Below, piece after piece: positions 16,683-24,600 of a DNA stretch of 24,893 nt; the stretch's first letter is position 1, and each line of letters starts with the position of its first letter. Location: contig CANQMF010000009.1 of NCBI GenBank assembly GCA_947624915.1, positions 1 through 24,893 on the forward strand, given 5' to 3'. This DNA is from an uncultured Bacilli bacterium. Its GTDB lineage: Bacteria; Bacillota_I; Bacilli_A; RF39; UBA660. The notes beneath the pieces were generated by a model, which was not told the origin of the DNA, did no database searches, and was given only the letters and a program-made list of their open reading frames with translations. The position numbers and the translations under genes are program-made.

Positions 16683-17087
16683 ATGAATGTTGTTGGTACA
16701 ATGTTTTTTAAAGATGATAAGTTATTGATTGATAAACCTAGAAAAAGATCTACATATCAAATGATTGGTGGAAAGGTTGAAGATGGTGAAAGTCCATTAG
16801 AAGCTGCTATTAGAGAATGTCATGAAGAATTGGGTAGTGAAGCAATATTTGATGATAGTTTTTTTGAGTTGATAATGGAATTTGATGAAATTGCTACTAG
16901 CGACGGTATTACTCAAATTCATTTTTTTGTTTTTAAATATAACGGAGAATTAAAAGGAAAACTTAATACTTCTTTGGAAATTGAAAAATTCAAATGGTAT
17001 AGTTCAACAGACGGTTATGATATTTTATCTAATACTTTAAAGAATGAAGTTGTTCCATATTGTTTGAAAAAGAAATTGATAAAATAG
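16683..17087 (+). CDS. Nudix hydrolase
   Basis: 134-residue single-domain Nudix protein. ATG at 16683 follows AAAGGAG; an in-frame ATG at 16656 is rejected because it lies before that site. The Nudix box is at residues ~30-52: G30, E36, then R44-E45-x-x-E48-E49-x-G51, so all metal-binding glutamates are present. Nudix enzymes cleave a nucleoside diphosphate linked to another group (oxidised dNTPs, ADP-ribose, NDP-sugars); the substrate is not readable here. It is a single gene with its own extended -10 promoter, flanked by gaps of more than 250 bp. All of its Arg codons are AGA, unlike the core genes to the left. Confidence 0.9.
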   Translation: MNVVGTMFFKDDKLLIDKPRKRSTYQMIGGKVEDGESPLEAAIRECHEELGSEAIFDDSFFELIMEFDEIATSDGITQIHFFVFKYNGELKGKLNTSLEIEKFKWYSSTDGYDILSNTLKNEVVPYCLKKKLIK

Positions 17088-17358
17088 CATTTATTATTAG
17101 TAATATAATAATTGTTATGGTTTAATAAAATGGAGCTTAAATATATTGGAACGTTCGAGTAGGCTTGAATAAATTAATCATTAGGGCAGGTACGGACGAT
17201 ACTAAAACTTTTTAAATATATATAATATTCTGTTATCATTAATGCTGAAGGATGAAGTCATTTGTGACTATAGTTCAAATATTCAAAGTACTTAAGAGAT
17301 ATTTACAAGAATATTATTTATTGGTTGAAAAACATGGAAAGAACGGAGAGAAAGATGT

Positions 17359-18246
17359 ATGGAATTTAATGATTTAAATAATAAATTAAGATTAACTTAT
17401 AGTGAAATAAAAAGGAATAATCCCAATATGTCATTGGATCAGGTATTATATGCGGTATATGACAAAGTAAGAGATGACTATAACAAGCCGTTTGATGTAC
17501 TAAGAAATGTAATACTAGAAGCAAATAATATTGATGAATTAGATTATTATACTAAAAATGTTAACCATGATTTAAAAAATTATATTACTAAATATATATT
17601 TCCAGAATACGATAAAAATGATGGTGGCCATAACATTGCCCATATTTTGGAAGTTATTAGAAGAAGTTTTGCTTTAAATGACACTTTTAAATTGGGATTG
17701 AATGACGATATGATATATACAATTGCATCCTGTCATGATTGGGGAAAATATGAAGATCATGCAACTCATCACTTAATTGCAGCTAGAAATTTTATTAACG
17801 ATGAGGGAATGAAAAAATTTTTTAATGATGTGGAAAGAAAAATAATTAAGGAAGCAATTGAAGATCATCGTTCTTCAAAAGAAGATGAACCAAGGAGTGT
17901 ATATGGAAAACTTATTTCATCAGCAGATAGAAATACTAGAATAGAAATAGTATTTATTAGAAGTTTCTTTGTGGCCCATGAAAGAATGCCAGAAACTAAT
18001 ATTGAAGAATATTTAGATTATACAATTGATAGATTATCTAAAAAGTATGATGAAGAAAATCCAGAAAACATGTTTTTTGAAGACGAAACTTATAAAATTT
18101 TTATTCAAGATATGAGAGATTTATTAAAAAATAAAGAGCTTTTTAAAAATAGATATTGTGAAGTTAATCATATCAAATCAAGACAACATAGAGTCAAAGA
18201 CGAACAGGGGGAAGTTTCTTATACTAAAGTTTTAAGTTTAAAATAG
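17359..18246 (+). CDS. HD-domain metal-dependent hydrolase
   Basis: 295 residues. The HD signature is complete: H91 (GGHNIAH), H126-D127 (SCHDWGK), H170 (IEDHRSS) and D190 (SSADRNTR). HD proteins are metal-dependent phosphohydrolases acting on nucleotides or second messengers; this one has no RelA, cGAS-like, GAF or receiver domain attached, so its substrate is open. N-terminal ~80 residues are helical with no known motif; the tail (KSRQHRVKDEQGEV) is basic. No signal peptide. GGAGAG lies 8 nt before the ATG at 17359. Arg codons are almost all AGA. It stands alone: 271 bp before and 251 bp after without genes. A perfect 14-bp palindrome GGATAATATTATCC lies downstream at 18284-18297. Confidence 0.88.
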   Translation: MEFNDLNNKLRLTYSEIKRNNPNMSLDQVLYAVYDKVRDDYNKPFDVLRNVILEANNIDELDYYTKNVNHDLKNYITKYIFPEYDKNDGGHNIAHILEVIRRSFALNDTFKLGLNDDMIYTIASCHDWGKYEDHATHHLIAARNFINDEGMKKFFNDVERKIIKEAIEDHRSSKEDEPRSVYGKLISSADRNTRIEIVFIRSFFVAHERMPETNIEEYLDYTIDRLSKKYDEENPENMFFEDETYKIFIQDMRDLLKNKELFKNRYCEVNHIKSRQHRVKDEQGEVSYTKVLSLK

Positions 18247-18497
18247 AGTGTTTGGCTTTAAATGTTTTTTAGCTTTATGAATAGGATAATATTATCCCTT
18301 GGGAAAGATCATATATTAAGTAAAAGATTTAAAATCTGTTCAATTTTTTTACATAAAAACATCCAAAACTTGAATTTATTTATACGCTAAATTGTGGTTT
18401 TACACCAATTGATTAATTTTAAGTTAGTTGAAGAAAGTAAAGGTAAGACTATAGCAATTATTATTAAATAATATTTTATGTGAGGGGGTTAAAAATA

Positions 18498-20690
18498 ATG
18501 GAAAAATTAGAATTAGAAAAGGAAAAAGAGAAATTAAGTCAAATATTAGAAATAATCAATAAAGTCTTAAAAGATGAACAATTAGATTTACATAAATTAT
18601 ATAAAGACTCTATTGATTATAAAAGAGAGTTATGGCGTATTGCTGATACTAAAAAATTATATATTAGCAATTTAGAGACTTCACTTGACCAACCTTATTT
18701 TGCAAGAATTGATTTTACAGCTAGAGAAGAAGGTAAGACTAGTACTATTTATATTGGGAATAATGATATCATACAAGGTACTGATAAAGTAGTTACTGAT
18801 TGGCGAGCACCTGTTTCTTCTCTATATTATGGTGCTGAAGTGGGGGAATGTAGTTTTGAGACACCAACGGGAGAAATCAAAGGTAATATGTCTTTAAAAA
18901 GGCAATATGAAATTGAGGCAGGAAAATTATTAGGATATTTTGATATTGACTCCGTTTCAAATGATAATTTATTAGAAAAAAATTTTAATAATAGTAATGT
19001 AAGATTGAAAAGTATTGTTCCAACAATTCAAAAAGAACAAAATAGTGTTATTAGAAAAAACATTGTTGATAATTTAATTATTCAAGGCCCAACAGGCTCA
19101 GGAAAAACAACGGTTGCATTACACAGAATTGCATATTTAGTTTATAATTATATAAAAAATATCAAACAAAACCAATATTTAATTATTGGCCCTAATCCAT
19201 TGTTTTTTAAACATATAAAGCCTATTTTGCCAGAATTCAATATAAATGATGTAGGACAATATACTTATGAAGACTTTGCTAAAAATTATATAGGAGAAGA
19301 TATAAATATTAATTCTCCTGCTAAGAAAGTTACTAGTTACATATCTGAAAAGAGCATTTCTGAGGTTGATGCATTTAAAAGTTCCATGCAATATAAAGAG
19401 ATGTTAGATAGGTTTTTGAAAATATATTTTTATAGCATAACTTCAAAACCATTAATGCTAGGTAAATTTGAAGTTTTACCTCAGGAAGTGATAGCAAGGA
19501 CATTTGAAAGTGCTACCAAAGGATATTCGAATAATTTAAATAATATAATTGAAATTACTATGGAGAAACTTTGTGGATTGGTCGAAGAAGAACAGGTTGA
19601 AATTCTGCATAATTATAATGATTATTCTTTTGAATTATTTAAAATGGCTAAAACTGAAACGGAAAAAAATAAGTTAAGAAGTGTATTTTCAAAGGATAGA
19701 CTTGAAATTTCCAAAAATTGTAGAAGTACTATAAGAAAATACTTTAATAAAAGTAAACTTAATTGTATAAAATTATATAAGTTATTTATCAGCACAATTG
19801 TTGATTTTGATATTTATAACTACGATAAATTGCTTCAATTAAAACAAGAAACTAGTAAAAGTATTAGAAATAATACTTATGAATTGGAAGATTTACCAGC
19901 ATTGCTGTATATAAAATCAGTTATAGCGCCAAATAAAGATTATGAAAAAGTTAGACATGTTGTCATAGATGAAGCACAAGATTTTGGAGAGTTTGACTTC
20001 TATGTAATGAAAAAGACTTTGCCAAATGCTACATTCAGTGTTTTTGGTGATCTAGCTCAATCAACTTATGATTACAGGAGAATTAAAAGTTGGAATGATG
20101 TAAACGCAGTTATGTTTGACAATAAAGGTGAAATAATTTATTTTAATAACAGTTATCGTACAACTGCTGAAATAATGGATGTTGCTAATGATGTTTTAGA
20201 AAGTATTGGATTCAATCGTTCTGAAACTGTTGTAAGACATGGTGAGAATGTTAATATAAGTAAAGTTTCCCAGGTGGCAATTCCGGAATATATTGCCAAA
20301 AAAATAATGGAATATAAGCAAAAGGGTTATAGAACTATTGCAGTTATAAGTAAAGACGATCTACTTTCTAATGATATTAATGACGGTTTAAATGCTTTAG
20401 GATTAAATATTCCAAATGTAACAGCTAATGTTGATGCCAAGAGTGAAAAGTTTAGCATATGTACTATTTCTAATCAACTCGCAAAAGGGTTAGAATTTGA
20501 TGCTGTAATTATAAATAATGCTAATGAAAAATTGTATTCATCTAATAATAATTTAGATATGAGATTGTTATATATTGCAATAACTAGAGCATTGCACGAA
20601 TTAGATATTGTTTACGCAGGTACTTTAACAAAGCTTTTAGAAAGTAGTTTAAAAAGATATAAAGCCCGACAATTACTAAAGTCTAAATAG
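18498..20690 (+). CDS. helD: HelD-like RNA polymerase recycling ATPase (UvrD-type helicase)
   Basis: 730 residues, close to Bacillus HelD (~770). HelD-type proteins use ATP to pry stalled or idle RNA polymerase from nucleic acid. The N-terminal coiled coil (~1-35, ELEKEKEKLSQILEIINKVL) is the part that in HelD enters the secondary channel. The family signature follows: PYFARIDFTAREEGK, IYIGNNDI, VTDWRAPVSSLYY and KRQYEIEAGKL. Helicase motifs: GPTGSGKT (197-204), DEAQD (491-495), FGDLAQSTYDYRR, NNSYRT, LAKGLEFDAVI, and YIAITRAL (~693-700). Start at the ATG at 18498 after GAGGGGG; the in-frame GTG at 18480 precedes that site. The GNAT gene follows after 44 nt, probably on one message. HelD relatives can give rifamycin resistance in actinobacteria; no evidence for this here. 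Confidence 0.92.
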   Translation: MEKLELEKEKEKLSQILEIINKVLKDEQLDLHKLYKDSIDYKRELWRIADTKKLYISNLETSLDQPYFARIDFTAREEGKTSTIYIGNNDIIQGTDKVVTDWRAPVSSLYYGAEVGECSFETPTGEIKGNMSLKRQYEIEAGKLLGYFDIDSVSNDNLLEKNFNNSNVRLKSIVPTIQKEQNSVIRKNIVDNLIIQGPTGSGKTTVALHRIAYLVYNYIKNIKQNQYLIIGPNPLFFKHIKPILPEFNINDVGQYTYEDFAKNYIGEDININSPAKKVTSYISEKSISEVDAFKSSMQYKEMLDRFLKIYFYSITSKPLMLGKFEVLPQEVIARTFESATKGYSNNLNNIIEITMEKLCGLVEEEQVEILHNYNDYSFELFKMAKTETEKNKLRSVFSKDRLEISKNCRSTIRKYFNKSKLNCIKLYKLFISTIVDFDIYNYDKLLQLKQETSKSIRNNTYELEDLPALLYIKSVIAPNKDYEKVRHVVIDEAQDFGEFDFYVMKKTLPNATFSVFGDLAQSTYDYRRIKSWNDVNAVMFDNKGEIIYFNNSYRTTAEIMDVANDVLESIGFNRSETVVRHGENVNISKVSQVAIPEYIAKKIMEYKQKGYRTIAVISKDDLLSNDINDGLNALGLNIPNVTANVDAKSEKFSICTISNQLAKGLEFDAVIINNANEKLYSSNNNLDMRLLYIAITRALHELDIVYAGTLTKLLESSLKRYKARQLLKSK

Positions 20691-20734
20691 TCTTTTTATA
20701 TAATAATAAATATGAGTGAATCGAGGAGTTTGGT

Positions 20735-21151
20735 ATGAATAAAAATTTTATAACTAAATTACAAACAGATAAGTATTTAATAGGGAGTTTTGATGCCTAT
20801 ATAGAAACATCAAAAGAATTAATAAAAAATAATTCAAATCTTTCATCTGAAGAGATAGATACAATTTTAAAAAGTATGCCAACTCTTTATAGGGCGGCGA
20901 TTACTAACAAAAATGGCGATTATGTCGGTTATATAGGGTTATATAATGTAGATGCTAAAAATAATACCGCATCTATAAGATTTGAAGTAAACCAAAATTT
21001 AGAAAAAGAAGATAAAAACGAAGTGTTAAATGAGTTTAAAAGATATTTACTTGAATCATTAAGTATAATAGAAATTGAAGAATTAGTTTATAAGACAACT
21101 GAACAAACAGAAATAGAAAAAAAGAACTTGTTCCCAATAGTAATATTATAA
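20735..21151 (+). CDS. Tandem-GNAT protein, N-terminal frame (ends after an A AAA AAG heptamer)
   Basis: 138 residues, the first part of a protein that continues in the -1 frame. GAGGAG (20723-20728) gives a firm start. Residues ~50-125 look like a GNAT N-acetyltransferase fold (YRAAITNKNGDYVGYIGLYN, NTASIRFEVN, a helix and IEIEELVYKT). The zero frame runs GAA AAA AAG AAC and stops only nine codons after the heptamer (tail NLFPIVIL), while the -1 frame from 21124 reads ELVPNSNIIIPSKFL straight into the downstream ORF. Either one A has been lost from an A8 tract (mutation or assembly error), or ribosomes shift -1 here. The joined product would be ~494 residues. It lies 44 nt behind helD. Confidence 0.75.
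   Translation: MNKNFITKLQTDKYLIGSFDAYIETSKELIKNNSNLSSEEIDTILKSMPTLYRAAITNKNGDYVGYIGLYNVDAKNNTASIRFEVNQNLEKEDKNEVLNEFKRYLLESLSIIEIEELVYKTTEQTEIEKKNLFPIVIL
21118..21124 (+). promoter_or_regulatory. Slippery heptamer A AAA AAG at the GNAT frame junction
   Basis: A7 tract (21117-21123) plus G, in phase as A-AAA-AAG relative to the upstream frame, the same heptamer used for -1 frameshifting in E. coli dnaX. A -1 slip enters exactly the frame of the downstream open region. I see no strong stimulatory hairpin or upstream Shine-Dalgarno; only ACTTG (21126-21130) with CAAGT (21155-21159) is possible. Confidence 0.5.
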
Positions 21152-21168
21152 TACCAAGTAAATTTTTA

Positions 21169-22218
21169 ATGCCAGGGGTACTAGAAGAAGATTTAGAAAG
21201 GTTTTCACAAGATTATACAATTCCAAAATTACAATTACCATTTACAATAAAAATTAATGATAGGACTATTGTAATTATTGGTTTAAGTAATTTAATTTGG
21301 TCAAATAAAAGAGCAAATTTAAATATTTTTTTAGACAAAGAGTTAGGCGATGATGTATCTAAAGAGCTATCAGGCTATATAATTGATGATTATATCAATT
21401 ACGTTCATAACTCTAAAGTTCATAATATAGCACTAGCTTTAAATGGTAGCAATAAAAACATGATAGAAATTTTAAATGACACTAGTATGGGCTATTATGG
21501 ATTCATTCCTTTTGCTGCAATTAATGGAGATAGACTTGAATCAAATTTGATGTTTCAACACATTCCAAATATGAAAAAAGGGAGTGGCCTTTTTGCCCCT
21601 GAAAATCATTCTATTTCACTTTCTTCGTTAAATACAGATAAAAAAGAGTTATCAGCAAAAGTAGAGTTAGAAAATGGTTTTAAAATGGTAGCGCCTAAAT
21701 TATTTGAAAAAGAAGGTATTGATTTTAATAGAATATTGCAAAGTCATATAACAGCGATGCAAAATAGAGATAAATTTACAATTCCACTCGGTGAAGATAA
21801 ATATGTTTTACAAAAAGGAAATGAGAATTATGGAATATCTAAATTATTAATGAATTATAGCTATGTTATTTTAGATGCAAATAATGATTACTCAGGATAC
21901 ATAAATATTTTAAGAAGCAATGCAAATGGTAAAAATGTTGAAGTTGAGATTGGAATAGATCCAAAATTGCAACATAAAGGCCTAGGAACAAATGTTATCA
22001 ATAAATTTTACGATGAACTTTTTTCAACAGGTGTTGCAAGCGTTACTAGTGTTGTATTTGAATTTAATAATCCGTCTATAAAATTACACGAAAAAGTCGC
22101 TGAGTTAAATGGTATAAGATTGGAATCATATTATATTAATGGAAAACTATGGAATATGAACTTATATACCAAAACAAACAATATGATAGATAGAAGTAAT
22201 AATGATAAACATATTTAA
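21169..22218 (+). CDS. Tandem-GNAT protein, C-terminal frame (two more GNAT-like domains)
   Basis: 349 residues from the first ATG in this frame, but the frame is open and colinear back to 21124, and no ribosome site precedes 21169, so it is most likely the rest of the protein begun at 20735. The first part (~15-125) is GNAT-like (PFTIKINDRTIVIIGLSN, RANLNIFLDKE, HNIALALNGSNK, YYGFIPFAAING). A linker with a His-Asn-rich stretch follows (~126-205). The last part (~210-340) is a clearer GNAT: YSYVILDANNDYSGYINI, VEVEIGIDPKLQHKGLGT with the acetyl-CoA-binding QHKGLG (268-273), VVFEFNNPSIKLHEKV. Only this domain shows a good cofactor loop. Substrate unknown. Arg codons are all AGA/AGG. Confidence 0.78.
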   Translation: MPGVLEEDLERFSQDYTIPKLQLPFTIKINDRTIVIIGLSNLIWSNKRANLNIFLDKELGDDVSKELSGYIIDDYINYVHNSKVHNIALALNGSNKNMIEILNDTSMGYYGFIPFAAINGDRLESNLMFQHIPNMKKGSGLFAPENHSISLSSLNTDKKELSAKVELENGFKMVAPKLFEKEGIDFNRILQSHITAMQNRDKFTIPLGEDKYVLQKGNENYGISKLLMNYSYVILDANNDYSGYINILRSNANGKNVEVEIGIDPKLQHKGLGTNVINKFYDELFSTGVASVTSVVFEFNNPSIKLHEKVAELNGIRLESYYINGKLWNMNLYTKTNNMIDRSNNDKHI

Positions 22219-22309
22219 ATTAATTATAGGAATTTTAGGCATTCTAATTATAATGATGAAAAATGCTATATATAATACAATTGAAAAAAATATGATAGGA
22301 AAAATATAG
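22202..22309 (+). CDS. Possible 35-residue membrane peptide
   Basis: A short ORF overlaps the last 17 bases of the GNAT gene in another frame: one hydrophobic segment (IFKLIIGILGILIIMM) followed by a short charged tail (KNAIYNTIEKNMIGKI). The composition is that of a small single-span membrane protein. The ribosome site is weak (AGAAG), and AT-rich DNA yields such ORFs by chance, so this is tentative; the overlap would allow coupling to the GNAT gene. Confidence 0.3.
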   Translation: MINIFKLIIGILGILIIMMKNAIYNTIEKNMIGKI

Positions 22310-22532
22310 TTGAATTTTATGCAATTTTTGCCTTTTTATATATTAGTGTTCGAAAGACTAGAACAGTTTTTTTTCATGTTCTTTAAAGGTAGAGGTATAA
22401 AAGTTTTAGGTTAGATAATAGTTAGTAATAAAGCCAGTAAGTATAACATAAATTTTGAATTCTATTTAGTAAGCTATATAGATAAAGATTTCAAAGTATG
22501 ATATGATGAATACGCGAAGGAGTTTTGTGATT

Positions 22533-23222
22533 ATGAAAGAATTGCATTTTAAAGTTGAAGATTACTATGAATTATATAAAGCATTAAAAAGAAAAATGGA
22601 AAGTAAAATTAATTATTATGGAGGCCCTCTTGATACCTTTGTTAAAGGAGAATATGTTGTTCATTTTGAGGAGCCGTATAATGATATTGATCACTTAGTT
22701 GAAAAAAGGTTATCTTTTTATTATAAATTTTGTAGAAATGATTTTTTAGTAATTCAAGTGGGAAGTTCTATTTATTATAATGCTTCAGTTGGTGAAAAAT
22801 TGGCTGCTTTAAGTAATTTTTATGAGGTATTAAGTGAAGAGTTTGGAGAACCAATCGTATTTTATACTACTAAAGATGAAGCAGGAGGATTATTGTCAAT
22901 GCACTGGTCATTTATTAATAAAGACGAGGATATTAAAAAATTTAAAGAAGGAACTTATTTTGACGATATTAAAACTGATAAATTAATTATAATAGGTGAG
23001 TCTAGGCCCAAAATAGATGGTTATGAATTAAGTGACATTATGAGAAAAAGAATTGTTAAACAATTTGGCGTGCCATTTGAATTGTTACCACTAGTAGATG
23101 AAAATATAGAAGATTTTATTAAAGTTAAGACCGGAAAAAAACTAAGTATTCCAGAGAATATAAAAATAGAAGATGTACCAGTAACATCATTTGAAAAGAA
23201 ATTGTCTTTAAAAAAATTTTAA
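22533..23222 (+). CDS. Unrecognised cytoplasmic protein (229 aa)
   Basis: 229 residues, no family recognised. ATG at 22533 is chosen with AAGGAG at 22517-22522; a GTG two codons earlier is possible. No signal peptide or membrane span. It opens MKELHFKVEDYYELYKALKRKM, followed by aromatic beta-like stretches (NYYGGPLDTFVKGEYVVHF, FLVIQVGSSIYYNA, PIVFYTTKDEAGG, LSMHWSFIN), a LIIIGESRPKIDGYELSD segment and a Lys-rich tail. No catalytic motif stands out. It lies alone in the accessory part: ~220 bp before and ~400 bp after without a firm gene. TATGAT-like -10 elements are seen just upstream (22496-22507). Confidence 0.75.
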   Translation: MKELHFKVEDYYELYKALKRKMESKINYYGGPLDTFVKGEYVVHFEEPYNDIDHLVEKRLSFYYKFCRNDFLVIQVGSSIYYNASVGEKLAALSNFYEVLSEEFGEPIVFYTTKDEAGGLLSMHWSFINKDEDIKKFKEGTYFDDIKTDKLIIIGESRPKIDGYELSDIMRKRIVKQFGVPFELLPLVDENIEDFIKVKTGKKLSIPENIKIEDVPVTSFEKKLSLKKF

Positions 23223-23256
23223 TAATTAGGGTAATACAAACGGTAAATCCTTTTTC

Positions 23257-23342
23257 ACACACATGTTGGTTGCCAAAATATGCAAGTGTGTTTTCCAAAT
23301 GGCAAAATAAAACTACTTTCAACTTAAATGAAAGCAGTTTTT
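23257..23342 (+). ncRNA. Structured RNA segment ending in a terminator
   Basis: Three nested or competing elements follow each other. Hairpin 1: ACACAC (23257-23262) with GTGTGT (23286-23291), TG (23264-23265) with CA (23283-23284), and an inner TTGG/CCAA (23266-23269, 23273-23276). A competing stem TTGCCA (23270-23275) with TGGCAA (23300-23305) excludes the inner pairs. A terminator follows: AAAACT-A-CTTTCA (23309-23321) with TGAAAG-C-AGTTTT (23329-23341), one mismatch. It may be just the 3' end of the 22533 gene message, or a leader of a lost gene. No known riboswitch class recognised. Confidence 0.4.
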
Positions 23343-23638
23343 ATGTATACTCGAAAAATTTTTATAGTATCTTATTAATATGAGACAACTGTAGGGAATA
23401 TCTAAAAAGAAGCGCTAAAAGACAATTTCATTTTGACGACTAAATGTAATCAGTCTAAACATAATAGAGAAATTTTAATTGTCGATAAATTACATACAGG
23501 AAGAATAAAATTATCAAATGTAATTTTAACTGTAAATGTAAATGGATATATTGGTAATATATGAAAATTGAAATAAATTATTGAATGAAGGAATCATTTA
23601 TTATATAGAGTTATTAAAATAGATTTAGGAGGCTAAGT
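23343..23638. other. Gene-poor stretch before the second Nudix gene
   Basis: Together with 23223-23342 this makes ~416 bp without a firm gene. It holds the structured segment just upstream, a 52-codon open remnant at 23406-23564, and the AGGAGG ribosome site (23627-23632) of the next gene. No clear promoter seen. Confidence 0.5.
23406..23564 (+). pseudogene. Possible gene remnant without start codon
   Basis: A 52-codon open run between a TAA (23403) and a TGA (23562). It has no ATG and no ribosome site, but reads protein-like (ALKDNFILTTK, REILIVDKLHTGRIKLSN, ILTVNVNGYIGNI) with alternating beta-type hydrophobics. No family recognised. It could be a worn fragment of a transferred gene or a chance open frame. 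Confidence 0.25.
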
Positions 23639-24205
23639 ATGAATTTAAAGGAAAAGATAGAAACTTATATACCTTTTGACGAACAAGAACAAAAAGATAA
23701 AGAACAGTTTTTAAAATTTATAGATACTTTTGATGATGTATTAACAAGAGATAATACTTTTGGTCATTTTTGTTCATCGGCTTTTGTTGTTAATAAAGAA
23801 AAAACAAAAATGGTTGTAGTACATCACATAATAAACGATGGTTGGATGTACCCAGGTGGCCATGCTGATGGTGAAGAAGATTTCTTATCAGTTGCGATTC
23901 GAGAAGTTGAAGAAGAAACGGGATTAAAAGCAAACCTTTTAAATCAGGATATTTTTTCTATTCAATCTTTACCTGTTAGAGGTCATATTAAACATGGTAA
24001 ATATGTTTCTGCTCATCTTCATTTTGATGTAATATACCTTATGGAAGCAGATGATAAAATACCATTAGTTTATAGGGAAGACGAATCAAAAGGAGTAAAA
24101 TGGATTCCATTTGAAGAAGCAACCAATGAAACAATGTGTAATTTCATTAGACCTATACATAAAAAATTAATAAAAAAATTAAGTCGAATTAAAAATATGA
24201 AATAA
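23639..24205 (+). CDS. Nudix hydrolase (188 aa)
   Basis: 188 residues; AGGAGG six nt before the ATG makes the start firm. A helical N-terminal extension (~1-42, EKIETYIPFDEQEQKDKEQF) precedes the Nudix fold. The Nudix box is complete: G74, E80, then R88-E89-V90-x-E92-E93-x-G95-L96 (GGHADGEEDF, IREVEEETGL). The following RGHIKHGKYVSAHLHFDVIYL and GVKWIPFEEA are typical of ADP-ribose/NDP-sugar-type Nudix enzymes, but the substrate cannot be set. It is larger than and distinct from the other Nudix protein at 16683, so not a recent duplicate. No transmembrane part. Confidence 0.92.
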   Translation: MNLKEKIETYIPFDEQEQKDKEQFLKFIDTFDDVLTRDNTFGHFCSSAFVVNKEKTKMVVVHHIINDGWMYPGGHADGEEDFLSVAIREVEEETGLKANLLNQDIFSIQSLPVRGHIKHGKYVSAHLHFDVIYLMEADDKIPLVYREDESKGVKWIPFEEATNETMCNFIRPIHKKLIKKLSRIKNMK

Positions 24206-24307
24206 TCTAATTTTTAGATACATAATTAAAGGTAAAATGGCTTAAATAATTATAAAATTAATGTATGAAAATAGATTTAAAAAAATTTGAAACATTCTAG
24301 ATTGCTT

Positions 24308-24415
24308 TTATATACTTTTTTTTATCAATTTATTTGGCAACTTTTCAGCAATAAAAAACGCACCTAATGTTTTGAGTGAATGTAATTTGGAATGATTGTG
24401 GAAGATATCTATCAC
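24308..24415 (-). pseudogene. Possible gene remnant on the minus strand
   Basis: A 35-residue run with GTG at its start reads HSKLHSLKTLGAFFIAEKLP then NKLIKKSI and a TAA stop, resembling the natural C-terminus of a protein rather than random AT-rich translation (few Asn/Ile/Lys runs in the middle, a coherent amphipathic pattern). No ribosome site, no family identified. Upstream in this direction the frame is blocked by a TAA. Confidence 0.25.
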
Positions 24416-24518
24416 TTAAAATAATAATTATTATATTATGAGTTATGTGGTATAATTTTCATTGGTAAAAAACTTCTTTCTATGTTTTTGTTACAATTCA
24501 ATTATAGAACATTTTTTA

Positions 24519-24580
24519 GGTGTTTATCTCCTTTTTTTTGTCAAGGGTTATTTTATAAATCTCCCCATCTTGGAAACACC
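24519..24580. repeat. Short inverted repeat, possible element end
   Basis: GGTGTTT (24519-24525) and AAACACC (24574-24580) face each other across 48 bp, with ATCTCC next to the first arm (24526-24531) and again inside (24569 region, ATCTCCCC at 24559-24566). This could be a hairpin or the remains of a mobile element end; no transposase is present. Confidence 0.3.
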
Positions 24581-24600
24581 ATCGGTTTTACGTTAAATTT

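Noticed and set aside
17148..17158. GAACGTTC palindrome considered as an SOS (LexA) box
   Set aside because: LexA boxes in Bacillota need four bases between GAAC and GTTC; here there are none.
17265..17285. TTCAAAT considered as a tRNA T-loop
   Set aside because: No flanking GG/CC stem, acceptor or anticodon arms can be formed.
19179..19391. Minus-strand open frame of 70 residues inside helD
   Set aside because: Lies fully antisense within a well-supported gene, with no start signal.
22360..22388. AGAACA/TGTTCT hairpin as a terminator
   Set aside because: The T run is in the loop rather than after the stem, so it does not fit an intrinsic terminator.
23125..23322. Minus-strand open frame of 65 residues
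   Set aside because: Overlaps the 3' end of the 22533 gene and the hairpin region; no ribosome site and biased hydrophobic composition from T-rich antisense.
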